Below are positions 51,535 through 62,025 of a stretch of DNA of 64,000 bases, in pieces. The stretch lies in NCBI GenBank assembly GCA_963792175.1, contig CAWBVG010000046.1, positions 1-64,000 on the forward strand. The letters are read 5' to 3'. Made by a program: the position numbers and the translations under genes. The notes beneath the pieces were generated by a model, which was not told the DNA's origin, did not search any database, and saw only the letters and a list, made by a program, of their open reading frames with translations. Origin of the DNA: CAWBVG01 sp963792175. Its GTDB lineage: Bacteria; Acidobacteriota; Vicinamibacteria; Vicinamibacterales; CAVVIG01. Positions within the stretch are counted from its first letter, which is position 1. Every line of letters starts with the position of its first letter.

Positions 51535-53694
51535 TCCTGCCCTCCCCGCCCGCTCGACTCCCAGCACGCCGTCCACGCCGCGGAGCGACTTGATCACCTT
51601 CTCGAGGTGCTTCAGATCGCTGATCTCGATCGTGACGTCGATCCGGGCGTTCTCCCCTTCGTCGGTCCGCGCCTCCATGTTCCTGATGTTGGTGTTGATG
51701 TCGGCGATCTTCGCGCTGACGGCCGCCAGCAGGCCCTGCCGATCTTCCACTTCCATCGTCAGCTTCACGGTGTAGCGTGAGCCTTCGGTGCCCTTGTCCC
51801 ATTCGACGTCGATGCGCCGCTCCGGGTCGTACAACAGGTTGACGACATTGGAACAGGTGGCGGAATGGACCGAGACGCCTCTGCCGCGCGTGATGTAGCC
51901 GACGATCTTCTCGCCGCGGATCGGATTGCAGCAGCGCGCGCGGAAGACCATCAGATCGTCGAACCCCTTGACCTTGATCTTCTCCTCGCCGGTGCCGAGC
52001 ACGCGCTTGACCGCCGCGGTGACCGGGCCTTCAGGAGGCTTCTCGCGCAGCTTGTCGGCGGGGATGGTCTTGATCAGCACCTGCTTCGGCTGAACCTTGC
52101 CGTAACCGATCTCCGAGAACAGGTCGTCGGCCTTCGTGAGTCCGAACTCCGCAAGAAGCGCCGTGAAGCCGTCGGCCTCGAGGATCGTCTTCGGGTTCAC
52201 GTCGTAGCGGCGGGCTTCCTTCTCGAACAGCTTCCGGCCGAGTTCAGTGGCGCGCGCCTTTTCCTCCGCATGGATGAGGTGTTTGATCTTGTTCCGTGCG
52301 CGTGACGTCGCGACGAAATTCAGCCAGTCGCGGCTCGGCTTGTGCGCCGTCTGCGTCACGATCTCGACGATGTCGCCGTTTTTCAGCCGCGTGCGCAGCG
52401 GCACCATCTTGCCGTTGACCTTCGCGCCGACACATTGGTGGCCGACGTCGGTGTGGATGGAGTAAGCGAAGTCGACCGGCGTCGCGCCGCGGGGCAGCGC
52501 TTTGACGAGTCCCTTGGGCGTGAACAGGTACACCTCTTCCGGATACAGCTCGACCTTGAGGTTCTGAATGAACTCCTGCGGGTCGCGCACTTCCTCCTGG
52601 ATGTCCAGCAACTGGCGCATCCACAGGAAATAGCGGTCGTCGCGCTGCTCGCCGCTGCGCCCCTCCTTGTACTTCCAGTGCGCGGCGATGCCCTCCTCGG
52701 CGCGGCGGTGCATCTCGATGGTCCGGATCTGCACCTCGAACGGCATGCCGCGTTCGCTGATGACGGACGTGTGGAGCGACTGGTAGCCGTTGGGCCGCGG
52801 CATCGCGATGAAGTCCTTGATGCGGCCCGGCACCGGCGACCACGTCTGGTGGATGATGCCCAGCGTCGCGTAGCAATCCTTGACGCCTTCGGTGATGATG
52901 CGGAGCGCCACGAAGTCGTAGACCTGCTCGAGCTCGATCTTCTGCCGCTTGAGCTTCTGGCTGATGCTCCAGAGACGCTTGATGCGGCCGTCGATCTCGA
53001 TGACCGGCACCTGAGCTTCCGCGAGCTTCGTGGTGATGGTCTTCTTCAGCTCTTCAATAAACCCTTCGGTGGCGCGCCGCTTGGCGTCGACCTTCGCTCT
53101 GAGCGCCTCGTATGCCTGCGGCTCGATGTAGCGGAACGACAGCTCCTCCAGCTCGTTTTTGAGCTTGCTCATCCCGAGACGATTGGCGATTGGAGCGTAG
53201 ATGTCGCGCGTTTCCTGGGCGATCTTCTGCCGCTTGTCGTCTGGAAGGTGGCCGAGCGTCCGCATGTTGTGCAGGCGGTCGGCGAGCTTCACGAGGATGA
53301 CGCGAATGTCGTCCACCATCGCCAGCAGCATCTTGCGGAAGTTCTCCGCCTGACGCTCCTCGCTCGACGAGAAGGTGATGGCGCTGATCTTCGTGACCCC
53401 TTCGACGACGTGCGCGACCTCGGGACCGAACAGCTCCTGGATGCGCTCGATGGTGGTCAGCGTGTCTTCGACGACGTCGTGGAGGAGGCCGGCCGCGATG
53501 GCGACGGCGTCCAGTTTCATGTCGGCCAGGAAGTCGGCGACAGCGAGCGGATGGATGAGATATGGTTCCCCGGAGTGGCGGACCTGTCCCCTGTGCTCGA
53601 ACGCCGAGAAAACATAGGCTTTCCTCAGCAGCTCGACGTCGGCGTCCGGGCTGTAGGCCCGGACCTTCTCGAGCAGATCCTCGAAGCGAATCAT
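51532..53694 (-). CDS. Bifunctional (p)ppGpp synthetase/hydrolase, RelA/SpoT family
   Basis: A full-length 720-residue Rel protein. The HD hydrolase domain (about 20-175) has RHSGEPYLIHPLAVA and AGLLHDVVEDT with ADRLHNMRTL. The synthetase domain (about 235-345) has PGRIKDFIAMPRPNGYQSLH; the R-x-K-D form is that of bifunctional Rel enzymes. A TGS domain (about 385-445, VYLFTPKGLVKALPRGATPV), the zinc-finger-like ARCCNPIRGEKIVGYITRG segment and a C-terminal ACT domain (about 645-715) follow. It makes and removes the stringent-response alarmone. All catalytic regions are intact. Confidence 0.95.
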   Translation of the reverse strand: MIRFEDLLEKVRAYSPDADVELLRKAYVFSAFEHRGQVRHSGEPYLIHPLAVADFLADMKLDAVAIAAGLLHDVVEDTLTTIERIQELFGPEVAHVVEGVTKISAITFSSSEERQAENFRKMLLAMVDDIRVILVKLADRLHNMRTLGHLPDDKRQKIAQETRDIYAPIANRLGMSKLKNELEELSFRYIEPQAYEALRAKVDAKRRATEGFIEELKKTITTKLAEAQVPVIEIDGRIKRLWSISQKLKRQKIELEQVYDFVALRIITEGVKDCYATLGIIHQTWSPVPGRIKDFIAMPRPNGYQSLHTSVISERGMPFEVQIRTIEMHRRAEEGIAAHWKYKEGRSGEQRDDRYFLWMRQLLDIQEEVRDPQEFIQNLKVELYPEEVYLFTPKGLVKALPRGATPVDFAYSIHTDVGHQCVGAKVNGKMVPLRTRLKNGDIVEIVTQTAHKPSRDWLNFVATSRARNKIKHLIHAEEKARATELGRKLFEKEARRYDVNPKTILEADGFTALLAEFGLTKADDLFSEIGYGKVQPKQVLIKTIPADKLREKPPEGPVTAAVKRVLGTGEEKIKVKGFDDLMVFRARCCNPIRGEKIVGYITRGRGVSVHSATCSNVVNLLYDPERRIDVEWDKGTEGSRYTVKLTMEVEDRQGLLAAVSAKIADINTNIRNMEARTDEGENARIDVTIEISDLKHLEKVIKSLRGVDGVLGVERAGRAG

Positions 53695-53800
53695 GGGAAA
53701 CGGTGTCTAAACAATGAATAAGCCGCGCCTTGACGTACGTTTTTTGGCTTCACTATACTTCCGGTTTCGGCGACGGCAATTTTCCTGTTTGGGGGGTTCA

Positions 53801-54775
53801 ATGCGATCTTTGTCGGGGGCATCGCTGGCGGCGGTCGCGCTGCTGACGCTGGGTTCGTTCACGGCCGCGTGCGGCCAGGTGAACGTGATCAAGGCTAGAA
53901 AAGCGTTCAAGGCGGCCAACCAGAGCTACCAGGCTCAGGACTACAAGAAGGCGGCTGAGGCGTACGAAGAGGCCATCACCGCCGACCCCGACAACAAGGA
54001 CATCCAGTCGGCCTACTTCTTCCTCGGCAACAGCTACGACCAGCAGTACAAGCCGAGCAAGAAGGGCGAAGCGGACAACGACGCCTTGATGCAGAAGGCG
54101 GTCGAGAACTACACGAGGGCTGCCGAGCGGCTCTCGGCGTCGCCCAAGCCGGAAGACAAGAAACTGGGTAAGCTGTCCCTGGACTACCTCGTGGCGGCCT
54201 ACGGCGCCGACAAGTTGAACGACCCGGCCAAAGCCGAACCGGTCGTCCAGAAGATGATTCAGCTGGATCCAGGCGAACCGACCAACTACTTCGCGCTCGC
54301 GAAGATCTACGAGGACGCCGGGGCGTACGAAGAGGCCGAGAAGATGCTCGTCGCCGCCAAGGCCGCCAAGCCGAACGACCCCGACGTCTACATGCAGCTG
54401 GCCGGCTTCTACAACCGCCAGGGCCGCTTCGACAAGACGATCGAGGCGATCGAGGAGCGCGCGGTCAAGGAGCCGAACAACCCCGAGGTGTTCTACACGA
54501 TCTCGGTGTTCTACTGGGACGAGGCCTACCGGGATCCCAAACTGAAGGAAGCCGAGAAGAAGGCGTACGTCGGCAAAGGGATTACCGCGGTCGATCACGC
54601 GCTGCAAATCAAGTCCGACTACATGGACGCCCTGGTCTACAAGGGCCTCCTCCTGCGCCTGCAGGCGACCCTCGAGAAGGAACCCGCCAAGCAGCAGCAG
54701 CTGCTGAAGGACGCGGAAAAACTCAGTCAGCAGGCGAACGACCTGCGCAAGAAGAAGGCGGCCGGCACCGACTAA
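53801..54775 (+). CDS. TPR-repeat lipoprotein
   Basis: A 324-residue exported lipoprotein. The signal peptide ends in a lipobox (FTAAC, lipidated Cys24). The mature part consists of tetratricopeptide-like helical repeats, e.g. ANQSYQAQDYKKAAEAYEEA, LAKIYEDAGAYEEAEKML, and AGFYNRQGRFDKTIEAIEER. A Lys-rich tail (NDLRKKKAAGTD) ends it. ATG 53801 directly precedes the signal peptide, with a G-run ribosome site. Probably outer-membrane-anchored and facing the periplasm as a protein-protein scaffold; partners unknown. Divergent from RelA/SpoT by about 106 bases and followed by an intrinsic terminator. Confidence 0.88.
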   Translation: MRSLSGASLAAVALLTLGSFTAACGQVNVIKARKAFKAANQSYQAQDYKKAAEAYEEAITADPDNKDIQSAYFFLGNSYDQQYKPSKKGEADNDALMQKAVENYTRAAERLSASPKPEDKKLGKLSLDYLVAAYGADKLNDPAKAEPVVQKMIQLDPGEPTNYFALAKIYEDAGAYEEAEKMLVAAKAAKPNDPDVYMQLAGFYNRQGRFDKTIEAIEERAVKEPNNPEVFYTISVFYWDEAYRDPKLKEAEKKAYVGKGITAVDHALQIKSDYMDALVYKGLLLRLQATLEKEPAKQQQLLKDAEKLSQQANDLRKKKAAGTD

Positions 54776-54804
54776 CGGAACGCCTGAACGAATCGTTGGA
54801 TCCG

Positions 54805-54838
54805 AGGCCGCCAGCGCTCCTGGCGGCCTTTCTTTTTG
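54805..54838 (+). terminator. Rho-independent terminator after the TPR lipoprotein
   Basis: AGGCCGCCAG (54805-54814) pairs perfectly with CTGGCGGCCT (54820-54829) around a five-base loop, followed by TTCTTTTTG. Unlike the hairpins in the left part of the window it has a true T-run. Confidence 0.9.
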
Positions 54839-54909
54839 CACGGCCGTCATAGCCCCACAAGGTAAAATCACCTGGTCTTTTCGATCAATCCATTCCGCAG
54901 GAGTTTGCA

Positions 54910-57900
54910 ATGAGGCATATGAAGTGGTCGCGCATCGTGTGCGCGATCGGAGTGTTATTTGCGCTCGCGGCGTCGACGAGCTCCGTCGGCGGCGCAAGGC
55001 GTCACAACCGCGGCCGTTACCGGCGTCGTCAAGGATGCGCAGGGTGCTGTCATCCCGGGCGCCAGCGATCGTCGCCGTGCACGTGCCGTCGGGCACGACG
55101 TATGAGGCGGTCACGCAGGCCGATGGACGGTTCACCATGCCCGGCATGCGGGTCGGCGGCCCTTACAAGGTCACGGCTTCTTTGCCTGGGTTCACAGGCG
55201 AAGAAAAGGCCGGCCTGGCGCTGAATCTCGGCGTGTCGCAGGACCTGGAATTCACCCTCAAGGTCGCGAACGTCGCCGAAACCATCACCGTCGTCGGTCA
55301 AAGCGATCCGGTGTTCAGTTCGGGCCGCACCGGCGCGGCCACGGCCGTGCTTCGTGAGGATCTCGCGACGCTGCCCACGATCTCGGGCCGCATCACCGAT
55401 ATCACCCGCCTGACGCCGCAGTACGGCGGCAGCGGCACGTTCGCCGGGCAGGACAACCGCGCAAACAACATGACGGTGGACGGCTCCTACTTCAACAACT
55501 CCTTCGGCCTCGGTGTCACCACCGGCGGCATCGGCGACCGCACCGGCGTCGCGCCGATCTCGCTCGAGGCGATCGAGCAGGTGCAGGTGAGCGTCGCGCC
55601 GTACGACGTGCGGCAGGGCAGCTTCACCGGCGCCGGCGTGAACACCGTCACGCGCAGCGGCAACAACAACTTCACGGCCGCCACGTACTACCGGACCCGC
55701 AGCGAGAACTGCGACGACTTGACGCAAGTGGATACGTGCGGAGGCTACGTCGGCACCACCGCCGCGGGATTGCGCTTCAACCCGGGCAACTTCAAGACCA
55801 AGACCGCGGGCGTCTGGGCCGGCGGGCCGATCAAGAAAGACAAGCTGTTCGCGTTCGGCCTCTACGAAAAGCAGGAAGACTCGCGCCCGCTGACGACGTT
55901 CACGTCGAACCCCGGGGGCGTGACGCCCGGCGGGAACACGACCCGCGTGAACGCATCGGATCTGAGCGCGCTGAGCTCGTTTCTGTCGTCGCGGTTCCAG
56001 TACGAGACGGGGCCGTTCGACAACATCACGAAGCTGACGCCCGCCAAGCCCTGGATGCTCAAGGGCGACTACAACGTCAACAGCGCGAACAAGGTCACGT
56101 TCCGCTACAACCAGCTCGACTCGGCCAGCCCGGTTGGCCAGAATGGCTCCAGCGCGCTGGGCACCGTCGGCCGCTCGACCGGCTCGACGAACTGGCTTGG
56201 GTTCGCCAATTCGAACTACGCCATCCTCGAGAACCTGAAGTCTGGCGTGGGCGAGTGGAACTCCGTGTTCGGCAACATGACGAACAACCTCCTGATCGGC
56301 TATACGAAGCAGGACGAGAGCCGCGGCCCCGAAGGACAGACGCCGCTCTTCCCGTTCGTCGTGATCGGCGACGGCGCCAACGTGCCGATTACCAGCTTCG
56401 GCAGCGAGCCGTTCACGCCGTTCAACCTGCTGCGCTACGGCACCTTCCAGCTGCAGGACAGCGTCACGAAGTTCGCGAAGAACCACTCGCTGACCTTCGG
56501 CGGCACCGTCGAGAAGTTCCACTCGGACAACTCGTTCTACTTCGGCATTCAGAGCGCCTACTCGTACAACACGCTGGCCGACTTCTACGCCGACGCCAAC
56601 GGGTTCCTCGCCAACCCGAACCGCACCGTCTCGCCGGTGAACCTCCTCGGCTTCCAGGCCAAGTACCTGCTGCAGCCGGGTCAGACCACGCCGCCGCTCC
56701 AGCCGCTCGACGTCGTGTATGCGGGCGGCTATTTCCAGGATGAGTGGCGGCCGCGGCCGGATCTGACCGTCACGTCGGGCCTGCGCGTGGACGTGCCCAG
56801 GTTCGGCAACACCGCGTTCGACAACCCGGTGGCGGACACGCTGACGTTCCGCGATGCGGACGGCTCCCCGGTGAAGTACAACACCGGCGCGCTGCCGGCG
56901 ACGACCGCCTACTGGTCGCCACGGGTGGGCCTGAACTGGGACATGACGCACGACCAGAAGACGCAGGTGCGAGGCGGGTCGGGCCTCTTCTCGGGCAAGC
57001 CGCCGTACGTCTGGATCTCGAACCAGATCGGCAACACCGGCGTGCTGTTTGGATTCCTCGACAGCCGGAACACGACGGCGTTTCCGTTCAATCCGAATCC
57101 CGACAAGTACAAGCCGGCGGCGACCGGCGGCGTGGCCGCCAGCTACGAGCTCGACGTGACGGACCAGAGCTTCCGCTTCCCGCAGACGTGGCGCAGCAAC
57201 ATCGGCGTCGACCGGCGGCTCCCGTGGGGCCTGGTCGGCTCGCTCGACTACATCTACAACCGCGACCTCAACGCCCCGGTCTACGTCCAGGCCAACCTGC
57301 CGGCACCTACGGGCAAGTACACCGGCGTGGACAATCGGAATCGCTGGGTCGCAACGGCACCCGGCGCCGCGCTGTTGCCGGGCATCACGGTTGCCACTCC
57401 GGCGTGCTTGACGACGGTCGGCACGGAGAATGGGCCGTGCCTGACGCGCCTGAACAACACCCGGGGCAATGCGGTGACGGCCGCCTACGTGATCAAGAAC
57501 CAGAGCGAGAACCGGTCATGGAACCTCTCGGGTTCGGTCACCAAGAACATGACGCATGGCTTCATGTTCAAGGGCGGCTTCAACGTCGGCGTGTCGCAGA
57601 GCCTCGTCGAGCCCTCGTCCACGGCGGCGAGCTCGTGGGGCTCGGCGTTCCAGGGCATCGTCAACGATCCGAACAACCCGGCGCTGGCGTACTCGCAGAA
57701 CACGCCCGGCAAGCGGATCTTCTTCGTGACCAGCTACTCCGCCCAGTACTTCGGGTGGGGATCGACCACCTTCTCCGCGTTCTACGACGGCCACACCAAC
57801 GGGAACAGCAGCTACCTGTTCGCGGGCGACGCGAACGGCGAGAGCGTGACCGGCAACGACCTGATCTACATCCCGCGTGATACGTCGGAGATGAATTTCA

Positions 57901-58341
57901 AGCCGCTGACGGTCAGCGGACGGACCTACACCGCTGCCGATCAGGCCGCGGCGTTCGAACAGCTGATCAACGCGGACAGCTACCTGAAGGCGCACCGCGG
58001 CCAGTACGCCGAGCGCAACGGCGTGTTCCTGCCGTTCGTCAACCGGATCGACCTCAGCGTCACGCAGGGCCTGTTCCACAGCCTCGCCGGCCGCAAGCAC
58101 TCCGGCGAGATCCGGCTCGACATCACGAACTTCGGCAACCTGTTGAACAACAAATGGGGCGTCGGCCAGCGTCTGGTCAACAACCAGATTCTGACCAACC
58201 CCTCGGCTGATGCGACCGGCAAACTCACCTACAACCTGCAGAACGTGAGCGGCACCCTGATCACATCGCCGCTGCAGACCACCGCCGGTAGTCGCAGACG
58301 TCTACGTGATGATGCTCAGCTTCAGGTACACGTTCCAGTAA
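54910..58341 (+). CDS. Oar-like TonB-dependent receptor with carboxypeptidase-regulatory-like N-domain; three +1 frameshifts
   Basis: An outer-membrane TonB-dependent receptor of about 1142 residues. Signal peptide: MKWSRIVCAIGVLFALAAST. A CarboxypepD_reg-like domain (VTTAAVTGVVKDAQGAVIPG, then ADGRFTMPGMRVGGPYKV), a plug (DPVFSSGRTGAATAVLRE, GGIGDRTGVAPISLEAIEQ) and a long beta-barrel follow, ending DVYVMMLSFRYTFQ with terminal aromatic residues. Three single-base insertions break it: about 55000 (an extra G before CAAGGC), about 55068 (an extra G before ATCGTC) and about 58290 (before GTCGCAGAC). Their sum restores the original frame. Oar-type receptors are abundant in Acidobacteriota; the ligand is unknown, probably peptides or sugars. 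Confidence 0.88.
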
Positions 58342-58399
58342 TAACGCGTGAGGACATGGGAACTGGGTAAGTTCGCAATCCTGGCCGTAACTTCGACGC

Positions 58400-58429
58400 G
58401 CCGGCGCGCGAAAGCGCGCCGGCTTTTTT
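58400..58429. terminator. Rho-independent terminator between the TonB receptor and the PIG-L gene
   Basis: GCCGGCGCGC (58400-58409) and GCGCGCCGGC (58414-58423) form a perfect stem with a GAAA loop, followed by six T. It serves the receptor gene and overlaps the convergent PIG-L stop. Confidence 0.9.
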
Positions 58430-61099
58430 ATTTCCCGAGCGACAGCAGGTTCGCGAGCAGCCGGTAGGCGCCAGGTACACCGTAGGGCAGCTGGCGGTGG
58501 AAGGCGTAGGCGAAGTAGGTGTAGTGCCCCTTGCCGTACTCCGCGGTCAGCCAGCCGCCTTTCTGCGGCGCCTGACCCCGGTCGTAGGTCGCAATCATCG
58601 GCGTGTACGCCGCGTCCCACTCGGTGAAGAATTTCGAGCCCCGCTGCTCCACCCACCCGTCGAAATCGGCCTTCGTGATCCGGTTGGGGCTGTTGAACGC
58701 CTTGTGCGACGCGGCCAGGATCTCGACCGGCGAATCTTCCTCCGACACTTCTTCGGCTCGCGCCGGCAGCTGGCCGGGATAGGGCGCGTACCGATCGGGC
58801 ACGAACTCCTGCGTGTTGTACAGCACGATCAGGTTGCCGCCGTCTTTCACGTAGTCGAGCAGGCGGCGGTTGTAGGTCTTGAGATCCTCCCGGACCGCGT
58901 ACGCCCGTGTGCCCGTCACGATCGCGTCGTACTGCGCCAGATTGCCTGTCGCCAGATCCTGCTCGGCGAGCATCGTCACAGCCGCGCCGAGCTGCGCGAT
59001 GCCGGCGGGCACCTCGTCGCCGATCCCCATCACGTAGCCGACCTTCAACGCCGGCGCGATTTTCACGTCGACCCCGCGCACTTGAATCGTCGACGGATGG
59101 AAGAGATACCGCGTCTCGAGATCGCGGTGCTCGATGACGTCGTAGCCTTCGCGATACTGACGATCGCCGACGGTCGCGACCGCCTCGATCCGGTAATCGC
59201 GCGCGTCGAGCGCCGGCACCGAGACGGTGAAGCGGTAGCTGCCGCGCTCGCCGGGCCGCGCAAAGGCGAAGCGCGACGATGGGGGCGTCGAGCTCCATCC
59301 GGCCGGCAGCTGCAGCGTCAGCACTCCATTCGATCCCTGTTCCGCATTGTTCGCGAGCTCGACGCGAACCTCGACTGCGCCCGTTCTCGCGGCGTCCGCC
59401 TGGAGGCGGAACCTATCGGAACGATGGCCGCGCGTGGAGCCACGTTCACGGCGACCGCGGGGACGACCATCAACTCGCGAAGCTCCTCGCCGTACGGGAG
59501 GTGGGCCTCGCGCCGCCGCACGGCCGCGCGAATCGAGACCGGCACACCGGCAACCAGGTAGCGAGCCTGCGCCGTCAGCACGGCCTCGGCGGCCGGCCGG
59601 TACGACTGCGCGGCGTCCCGAATCGTGTAGCGCGGCTCCGCAATCGAGGCGCGCTCGAAGTAGGGCCGCGCCAGAGGGGCCTGTTCAGGCACCGTGACAC
59701 TGAAGGTTCGCCGGGCGGTCTGATTCAAGGTCAGCAGGCTGGGGACGGGCGTCGCCGCCTGCGCGCCCCAGGCGTCGCCGTTGATCAGGGCGATTTCTGT
59801 CGGCTCGATGTCGACGGCCCCGCGGTTGCTGAGTGCGGCTCGAACCTCGATCTTCTGTCCCGGCACGGCAGGTCCCATCGCTGAACCTTCGGGGCTTCCC
59901 GGCGCCTGCGCCGTCGCCTGCAGCTCGATGCCGAGCGCGGTGTTGATGGCGTCGACGAACTGCCGCTCCTTCACGTCGAGGATGAACACCGCATCCGGTT
60001 CGCTGGTGAACTGCGCGATGGCCTTCCGGGTCGCCGCGAGGCCTCGCGCCAGCGCCGGAACCGCGGCGGACGGATCCTTCAACGAGAAGGCGCTGATCGC
60101 GGCTTTGATCTCCGCGTCGATCGATGCGAGCAACGCGGCGGCGCCGGCAGGCGCCGGCCGGCGAATGGCTTTGAACAACCCGGGGATCGTCGTGTCGATG
60201 CCGTCGAAGAACGACCGTTCACGGGGACGGAGCCGCAGTTCGGCTCCGTCCCCGCCTGCAGCAGCCGCGAGGCGCTTGTAATACGCGTACGACGGCCCCG
60301 GCTGCGTCAGCAGCCGCCCGCCGTTCTGCGATCGCTGATAGCTGAGGCCCACGCGGGAGAAGTTCTGATACGAATCGCCGAGCCAGGGGCTGTACTCGCC
60401 GGTGTCGGTCCGCAGCGTCCAGTCCTCGTTCTCTCGAACGCCGCCCATGTAGAGCTTGAGCACCTGCCACGGCGACACGCCGGCTTCCGGGAACATCTTC
60501 GGGTCGGCGGCGGCCTTGAACGCGTCCTGCGTGATGAGACCGGCGGCCTGGTGGTTGCCGTGGCCGTCGCGCTCGTTGCCCTGGAACCTTGCAATCAGCA
60601 CGAACGGGCGGTCGCGGCGGATGATGCGCACGACGTCGCGCAGCACCGGCTCGCGCCCCCATTTTTCGAGCGTCTCGTCGAGCCGTTTCGAGAAGCCGTA
60701 GTCGATGACCGTGGTGAAGTACTGCCGATCCAGACCGTAGTAGCGGCCGGCCATCAGCAGCTCCTCGGTCCGAATCAGTCCGACCGCGTCGAAGAGCTCG
60801 GATCCAATCGCGTTGTCGCCCGACTCGCCGCGGTTCAGCGTCAGCAGCGACACGCGCGCGCCCTGGCCGCGGCTCAACTGCGCCAGCACGCCGCCGTGCT
60901 CATCGTCTGGATGCGCCGTCGTGTGCATGACGCTCGCGGTCGTCTGCAGCTTGAGGAGCCGCTGCCACGTGCCGACGGCGCCTGTGTCCTGCGGCAGTTG
61001 ATCGGGATTCGCGTGAAGACCAAGCGACAGCAGCGAGGACAGCCGGCCACTGCGAGCCAGCGTAGTGAATGGCAGTGAGCGTCGCTGCACGCTGCTCAT
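58428..61099 (-). CDS. PIG-L family deacetylase-like protein with C-terminal ThuA/GATase-like domain; one frameshift
   Basis: A protein of about 890 residues in two frames. The first has the LmbE/PIG-L zinc motif TTAHPDDEHGGVL (about residues 60-72), TLNRGESGDN and the HGNHQAAG zinc histidine, then a linker and an NEW3-like beta domain. At about 59,415 the frame shifts by -1 (or +2); the second frame continues RLQADAARTGAVEVRVELAN and ends in a glutamine-amidotransferase-like fold (VGYVMGIGDEVPAGIAQLGA, YDAIVTGTRAYAVREDL, GKGHYTYFAYAFHRQLP). PIG-L enzymes remove N-acetyl groups from sugars. A short, moderately hydrophobic N-terminus suggests export. The start lies only 20 bases from the divergent PfkB start, so one of the starts may be placed too far upstream. 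Confidence 0.82.
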
Positions 61100-61119
61100 C
61101 GGGCGGATTATACTTTCGC

Positions 61120-62025
61120 GTGCCGCGGGTCGATCTGCTGGTCGTCGGCGAAGCGTTCGAGGATCTGATTTTCGCGGGCCTGCCTCGCCTGCCGAAGCGC
61201 GGCGAGGAACTGCGGTGCGCGCACTACCTGTCGACGGTCGGCGGCGGGGCGGTGATCACCGCCGCGGCGGCCGCCCGGCTGGGCGTCGCGACCGGAGTCA
61301 TCAGCGCTCTCAGCGCCGCTGGCGTTCGCTACCTGCGCACCCAGCGCGTGCACATCACCAACGTGAAGCGAGCGCACGAACCGCATGCGGTCACGGCCGC
61401 GCTGTCGACGGCTGGCGAGCGGAGCTTCGTCACCTTCGACGGCGTCAACGTGAAGCTCGAGCCGCGACTGCTGCGGGCGATGCGCCGCCAGCGTCCGCGC
61501 CATGTGCACTTCGCCCTCGCGCCCGTCCGGATCGATCGCTGGATTCGCCTCGTCGATCGTCTGCGCGCGGGCGGCATCACCACGTCGTGGGACTTCGGCT
61601 GGAATCCATCGATTCGCGCGCGCACCGGGCTCGATCGCCTGATCGCGGGACTCGATGTCGTGTTCATGAACGCAGCGGAGGCGTCGCTGTATGCGCGCGC
61701 GCGGCGACGGGCGAGAACCGCGGTCATCAAGCTGGGAGCACGCGGCAGCCGATGGCTGAGCCGAACGGTTGACGTCACCGTCTCCGCACCGCGTGTCCGC
61801 GTCGTCGACACCACCGGCGCCGGCGACGCCTTCAACGGCGGCTTCCTGGCGGGCTTCCTCGAGGGGCGGCCGCCGCGCGACTGTCTGCGCCGCGGCAACG
61901 TCGTCGGCGCGGCGTCGACGACAAAAGCCGGGGGTCTCGCGGGCCTTCCGAGCCTCCGCGCTGCGCGCTTCAGCGTGGGCAGGCCGGCGCCGGCGACGCC
62001 GCCGCGACAACGCCGACGCTCATGA
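61120..62025 (+). CDS. PfkB-family carbohydrate kinase
   Basis: A 301-residue ribokinase-fold sugar kinase: VDLLVVGEAFEDLIF at the start, YLSTVGGGAVITAAAAARLG (substrate-side GG motif), and DTTGAGDAFNGGFLAG, which carries the catalytic Asp and anion hole. GTG 61120 is chosen because the family N-terminus begins there; an earlier in-frame ATG (61069) would overlap the divergent PIG-L start. It overlaps the GH4 gene (ATGA), suggesting that it phosphorylates a sugar linked to that pathway. The C-terminal 20 residues are basic and unconserved. Confidence 0.85.
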   Translation: MPRVDLLVVGEAFEDLIFAGLPRLPKRGEELRCAHYLSTVGGGAVITAAAAARLGVATGVISALSAAGVRYLRTQRVHITNVKRAHEPHAVTAALSTAGERSFVTFDGVNVKLEPRLLRAMRRQRPRHVHFALAPVRIDRWIRLVDRLRAGGITTSWDFGWNPSIRARTGLDRLIAGLDVVFMNAAEASLYARARRRARTAVIKLGARGSRWLSRTVDVTVSAPRVRVVDTTGAGDAFNGGFLAGFLEGRPPRDCLRRGNVVGAASTTKAGGLAGLPSLRAARFSVGRPAPATPPRQRRRS